NCBI RefSeq assembly: GCF_004521915.1
Contig: NZ_SDKD01000022.1
Location: 1-64,000 of the forward strand
DNA: 64,000 nt
Reading direction: 5' to 3'
Source of the DNA: Brevibacillus migulae
Lineage (GTDB): Bacteria > Bacillota > Bacilli > Brevibacillales > Brevibacillaceae
A program made the translations under genes and the position numbers. Positions 60,527 to 64,000 of this stretch are shown here, in pieces. Below the pieces are notes generated by a model that saw nothing but the letters and a program-made list of their open reading frames with translations, did not search any database and was not told the DNA's origin. The stretch's first letter is position 1; each line of letters opens with the position of its first letter.

Positions 60527-61528
60527 ATGATGACAGTGACATTACATGATCCTATTTCTTTTGGTGGGCTACGCTTACAAAACCGACTAATCATGGCGCC
60601 ATTGCAGCAGTACATGGGCACTCCCGAGGCGTATGCCACTTCCCATCACACTGAATTTTACGGTCGAAGAGCCAAGCATGTGGGGCTCGTGATTGTTGAA
60701 TCCACTGCCGTTTCTGCGAATGGCAGACTATGGAAAAACGATATCGGGATATATACGGATCGTCACGTGGAACCCTTGCAGAAAATTACGGACGCTGTCC
60801 ACGCACACCGCACCCCCGTCTTCATCCAATTATCCCATGGTGGAAGGAAATCTTCGCCCGAAGTCACGACTACATTGGTAGCGCCGAGCGCGATTGCGTT
60901 CGACGAGCATTACGGAACACCTGAGTCATTAACTCTTGCAGGCATTGAACAGCTCATAGAGGAATATCGTCTGGCGGCCAAACGCAGCCTGGCGGCGGGG
61001 TTCGACGGAATTGAGATTCATGCCGCACATGGCTTTTTAATTCACCAGTTTTTATCACCTTTATCCAATACGCGCGTGGATGCTTATGGTGGTACTTCTG
61101 AGAACCGGGCAAGGTTTTTGAAAGAGGTACTCTTCGCGATTCGCGGAGAGGTCGGTAGAGAATTTCCGGTGATCGTTCGAATTTCTGCCACCGACTATTG
61201 CGAAGGGGGGCTTACTCCAGTAGAGTGGGCGCGTATGCTGAAGCCTCTCGAGCCACAATTGGACGCCATCCATGTCTCCAGTGGCGGGCTTCTCCCTATC
61301 CAACCAAGTGATGTATACACTGCGTATCAGCTGCCACATGCGGCTGCTATCAAACAGCATTTCAACATTCCGGTCATTGCCGTCGGAAAGATTTATACGC
61401 GCAGCCTCGCCAATCGCATCTTGGCAGACCAACTTGCCGATTCCATCGCCATCGGTCGCCCACTCCTGGAGGATCCAGATTTTGCGGAACGTTTATTGAT
61501 TTCTCAAGAACCTGCCGCCGTCAACTAA
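60527..61528 (+). CDS. NADH:flavin oxidoreductase / Old Yellow Enzyme (YqjM-like)
   Basis: A 333-residue FMN TIM-barrel enzyme. 'GGLRLQNRLIMAPLQQYMGT' carries the FMN site; 'PVFIQLSHGGRKS', 'GFDGIEIHAAHGFLIHQFLS' (HxxN/H active-site-like histidines), 'NTRVDAYGGTSENRARF' and 'VIAVGKIYT' follow. It reduces alpha,beta-unsaturated carbonyls and quinones with NADPH. The usual Cys26 region reads 'APLQQYM', so the YqjM cysteine is replaced by Leu/Gln. ATG pair behind AAAGGAGAATGC. Divergently or convergently set against the Lrp gene. Confidence 0.88.
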   Translation: MMTVTLHDPISFGGLRLQNRLIMAPLQQYMGTPEAYATSHHTEFYGRRAKHVGLVIVESTAVSANGRLWKNDIGIYTDRHVEPLQKITDAVHAHRTPVFIQLSHGGRKSSPEVTTTLVAPSAIAFDEHYGTPESLTLAGIEQLIEEYRLAAKRSLAAGFDGIEIHAAHGFLIHQFLSPLSNTRVDAYGGTSENRARFLKEVLFAIRGEVGREFPVIVRISATDYCEGGLTPVEWARMLKPLEPQLDAIHVSSGGLLPIQPSDVYTAYQLPHAAAIKQHFNIPVIAVGKIYTRSLANRILADQLADSIAIGRPLLEDPDFAERLLISQEPAAVN

Positions 61529-61550
61529 TGCTGTATCCTTGTTACACCAT

Positions 61551-61985
61551 TCACACGTTGCTGGCTACCAGACTTTTGCCCTCGAATGACGTCGAGAGAA
61601 CAATCAAGGGAGTTGAGTAGCCATAGATATTGCAGGAATCGAGAAATCTGGCCAGCGATTCGTTCGTTTCAGTCAGCACCTTCATCAAATAGTTGTATTC
61701 CCCGCTAATTCTGTACAGGTCGACAATCTCGGGTGCCGTCTCGCTAAATGCTAGGAAATCCTTGCAGTTATTGGTCTTAAACAAAACGAATGCCGTAGTG
61801 TGCTTGCCGAGCTTATGGGGTGATAGCTCCGCACGATAGCCCGTTATTACCCCTTGCTCTTCCAACTTCCGAAGTCTTTCCGTTACAGCTGGCTGTGACA
61901 TCGCGATCATCCGGCTCAATTCAGAAATGGGAATCCGAGCGTTTTCATTCAGCGTCGACAAGATTTTATAATCGATTTGGTCCAT
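61551..61985 (-). CDS. Lrp/AsnC-family regulator
   Basis: A 144-residue regulator. The helix-turn-helix is at about 1-60 ('YKILSTLNENARIPISELSR', 'MSQPAVTERLRKLEEQGVIT'), and the RAM domain follows ('DLYRISGEYNYLMKV'). Lrp proteins bind amino acids or other effectors. ATG behind GAGGTGTTTGTGTAG. A perfect dyad lies upstream at 62016-62036. It converges with the OYE gene. Confidence 0.85.
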   Translation of the reverse strand: MDQIDYKILSTLNENARIPISELSRMIAMSQPAVTERLRKLEEQGVITGYRAELSPHKLGKHTTAFVLFKTNNCKDFLAFSETAPEIVDLYRISGEYNYLMKVLTETNESLARFLDSCNIYGYSTPLIVLSTSFEGKSLVASNV

Positions 61986-62015
61986 CTACACAAACACCTC
62001 ATTTTAAACGGTATT

Positions 62016-62036
62016 TTACTTAGAACTACTAAGTAA
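62016..62036. promoter_or_regulatory. Perfect 8-5-8 dyad, Lrp operator candidate
   Basis: TTACTTAG-AACTA-CTAAGTAA lies about 30 bases upstream of the Lrp start codon, a normal place for an autoregulatory site. Confidence 0.6.
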
Positions 62037-62244
62037 TTAAGATCATATGCCCACAATCCCTTAATATTATTATGTGAATTTTACGCTATCTACACTAAAA
62101 TGTCACGAACAAACAATAAAAGGAACTGCGGCAATGAGATGGATATGCGTCGGACTGTGGCGCTTGTTGTTGCCCGACACTGGTGATCGCGGGGCAATCC
62201 GATACAGTGACTCACCCCGGTCATTGCAAACTGATCGCTGGGAC

Positions 62245-62350
62245 GATTCCTGGCTCAAAACTCTCATGCTACCTATCGTCCACCTGTCGAATGTGGAACG
62301 TCCCGAAGCTTTACTGAACGCTGTACTTGATTATCTGCATGCAAAATCAT
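62245..62350 (+). pseudogene. C-terminal remnant of an alpha/beta hydrolase
   Basis: A frame encodes 'LPIVHLSNVERPEALLNAVL' and 'DYLHAKSS', the well-known end of alpha/beta hydrolases such as 3-oxoadipate enol-lactonase ('GHLSNVEqPEaFn.avl.FL'). The rest of the enzyme is missing and no RBS is seen. Terminator-like hairpin downstream (62405-62452). Confidence 0.5.
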
Positions 62351-62404
62351 CTGACCCCTGCCATGCTTTATGGCTTTCAACCACGATGCCTGGTTCCCCC
62401 TTCC

Positions 62405-62455
62405 CTCCTGTTGTTGGAACAGATGATTTTTTCTCCAACAACCAGGAGGGCTTCT
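62405..62455 (+). terminator. Terminator-like hairpin
   Basis: CCTCCTGTTGTTGGA and TCCAACAACCAGGAGG pair over 15 bases with one bulge, followed by CTTCTTC. Confidence 0.5.
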
Positions 62456-62608
62456 TCATAGCTCCCCCGTCATTTCGCCAATCTTCATTCCTTGCAATCG
62501 TTAGAATAGTAGCTCTATCGAGTCATTTCCTTTTTCCTTTGCTCGTTATATTCTAGCGATAGCAACCCATTAGATATTTCAGGTAACGAGATAAAAGGAG
62601 AGAAAATT

Positions 62609-63226
62609 GTGAAATCAGGAAAAGGATTCATGATCACTTTGTTCATCATTTCGTTTCTATGGTTCATGCACACCCTTTCGAAAAACTTTATGATCGACCC
62701 GGATTTTCACCGTTTTCTTTCCAACAAAGATCAAGCTTTATCCAATCCAACCTTATGGATATTGATGATACGGATTCATATCATTCTTGCCCTAATCGCA
62801 CTTCTTACTGGACCCATTGGCCTCATCAAACGGCTTCGCGTAAAATCACCATTCTTACACCGATGGAACGGTCGAATTTATTTCTACTCGATTTTGCTTA
62901 ACTTCATCCCCGGCATGTATGCCGCTTTTTTTGCGAGTGGAGGGATATTCAGCACAATCGGTTTTATCGTCTTGGATACCCTTTGGCTTGTGACAACCAT
63001 GCTAGGGGTTACTTGGATAAAAAAGAAGGATATACAGAGGCACAGTACGTGGATGATTCGCAGCTTTTTTCTTACATTTGCCAACATGACCATCTATCTG
63101 ATCGTGGCTGCCACTCATCATGGTCTACACCTGCCCTACGGCACCTCCTATACCATTGCAGTATGGACATGCTGGGTGATCAATCTGGGTTTAGCGGAAA
63201 TCGTCATTCGAAAAAAAGCTTTATGA
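62609..63226 (+). CDS. DUF2306 family membrane protein
   Basis: A 205-residue protein with seven hydrophobic segments. 'IRIHIILALIALLTGPIGLI', FLHRWNGRIYF and 'DIQRHSTWMIRSFFLTFANM' with conserved histidines define DUF2306, whose members resemble membrane redox or heme proteins; function unknown. GTG start seven bases after AGGAGAG. Confidence 0.8.
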   Translation: MKSGKGFMITLFIISFLWFMHTLSKNFMIDPDFHRFLSNKDQALSNPTLWILMIRIHIILALIALLTGPIGLIKRLRVKSPFLHRWNGRIYFYSILLNFIPGMYAAFFASGGIFSTIGFIVLDTLWLVTTMLGVTWIKKKDIQRHSTWMIRSFFLTFANMTIYLIVAATHHGLHLPYGTSYTIAVWTCWVINLGLAEIVIRKKAL

Positions 63227-63404
63227 TGATCGCTAGGAATGCTTTCAAATTTTGGTCAAAGCTTTAAGGGACAAAACCACCTGCATCGTATCTTTTGACA
63301 TATGGTCTTGCATGAAGAAAAGAGTCCCTTTTTCAAAAGGAAATCCCATAAAATGTATGTTAGCTTTCTCTAGCGAAAACTGGTCGCAGCTCCCCACGTC
63401 ATTA

Positions 63405-63439
63405 ACGGGGCGAAGATTTTTGCTTTGCCCCGTTATGTT
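63405..63439. terminator. Terminator hairpin
   Basis: TAACGGGGC and GCCCCGTTA pair around a 15-nt loop. It separates the converging DUF2306 and GNAT loci. Confidence 0.65.
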
Positions 63440-63867
63440 AGCTTCTTTTTGAATCCTACATGAGTCAGAGAACTATACCCAGCAGACTCGTAGAACTTTA
63501 CAGCGCCAACCCTATTTCTCTCCGTTACAAATATCACTTGGGAGCAGTCCTTTTTGATGGCGAGTTTCTCAAGCTCGGATATTAACGCTTTTCCTACTCC
63601 TTGGTTTCTATGATTTTTATGAACAATCATATTTTATAAAACCAAAAAAGGTTTACCGTCCCCATATAACTCCTCACATATCACCCCCATAACAGAACCG
63701 ATTAGGTTGTTATTTTCAATCGCACTGAGAAAGATGTATGACTCATTTTTATGAAGTTTAGTGAACTGCTTGTTCATGATTTCAATAGAAGATTCCTCGC
63801 CCCAAAACTGTTTATACAGCTGTGCGAGTTGCAGAATGTCATCTGCAATCATTTCTCTTATTATCAT
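63433..63867 (-). pseudogene. GNAT acetyltransferase interrupted by one stop codon
   Basis: From the ATG at 63867 (behind AAGGAGGAAAGG) the frame encodes 'IREMIADDILQLAQLYKQFW' through 'YGDGKPFLVL', then meets a TAA (63634-63636), and continues in the same frame with 'NMIVHKNHRNQGVGKALISE' (acetyl-CoA loop) to the end. Other family members have Glu before 'NMIV', so a GAA-to-TAA change is the simplest explanation. About 144 codons in full. No frameshift. Confidence 0.8.
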
Positions 63868-64000
63868 ACACCTTTCCTCCTTGTCCTCCGAAGCAGGCGA
63901 AGCGAAGCCATTTTGATTATATTCCGCCCTCCTACGTTGATTCCTCTCAGCAGTGCAATGCGAATTGCCATACAATCGCTGGCTTTGAACGATCGATCCC

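Noticed and set aside
62074..62556. Frame of 160 codons as a complete gene
   Set aside because: Only the short SNVERPEA part resembles a protein; the remainder has no family pattern and no RBS. Recorded as a remnant instead.

Overview
The window looks like a chromosomal segment of a spore-forming, low-to-moderate GC Gram-positive of the Bacillales, most probably Brevibacillus or a close Paenibacillaceae relative (inference from gene content). Supporting content: a SleB-type cortex hydrolase, a Spo0E-type phosphatase, the divergent yneA/lexA SOS pair with three DinR/LexA boxes, a pdhA-pdhB-pdhC-pdhD cluster, YfhH, YtwI, YfhP, YnzC (DUF896), DUF1444 and DUF3900 proteins, and strong AGGAGG ribosome binding sites with frequent TTG/GTG starts.

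Layout. 1-11.6 kb is core-like: cortex hydrolase, an unassigned structured RNA (945-1147), an SDR, YfhH-YtwI, a 46-codon gene whose RBS lies in a long hairpin, a DUF3900-DUF1444 operon, a soluble protein kinase, a DEAD-box helicase, a phosphodiester glycosidase-like protein, a HEPN-like protein and a lipoprotein. 11.6-17.4 kb is an AT-rich accessory stretch of small membrane and orphan proteins, a serine hydrolase lacking a normal start codon, a VOC protein and a short DUF5937-like protein. 17.4-33.4 kb is core: Spo0E-like, the pdh operon with a refolding-type leader, an esterase, an amino-acid permease behind an attenuator-like terminator, YfhP, tRNA-Thr and tRNA-Ser, threonine aldolase, HelD, CrcB, YnzC and the SOS pair.

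33.4-42.8 kb holds regulator/transporter modules: XRE-cupin with lactate permease, ROK with an MFS protein, TetR with a lactonase-like MBL protein and a VOC protein. Several of these intergenic regions contain clear dyads or repeats. 42.9-45.5 kb has a broken tyrosine recombinase next to a headless gene fragment. 45.5-64 kb is an accessory, detoxification-like region: two MerR/oxidoreductase pairs (one reductase strikingly GC-rich), an EamA transporter with a MocR regulator, an ECF sigma/DUF4179 pair, a TetR-controlled ADH-SDR-MFS set, an aldo/keto reductase, an Old Yellow Enzyme with an Lrp-type regulator, and a DUF2306 protein. This end carries several decayed genes: a frameshifted MFS transporter, a GNAT gene with a nonsense codon and a hydrolase remnant.

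No CRISPR array, rRNA, complete insertion sequence or biosynthetic megacluster was seen. The best candidates for undescribed biology are RNA elements: the three-helix RNA at 945-1147, the pdh leader with mutually exclusive pairings at 23234-23296, and the RBS-sequestering hairpin at 2795-2880.
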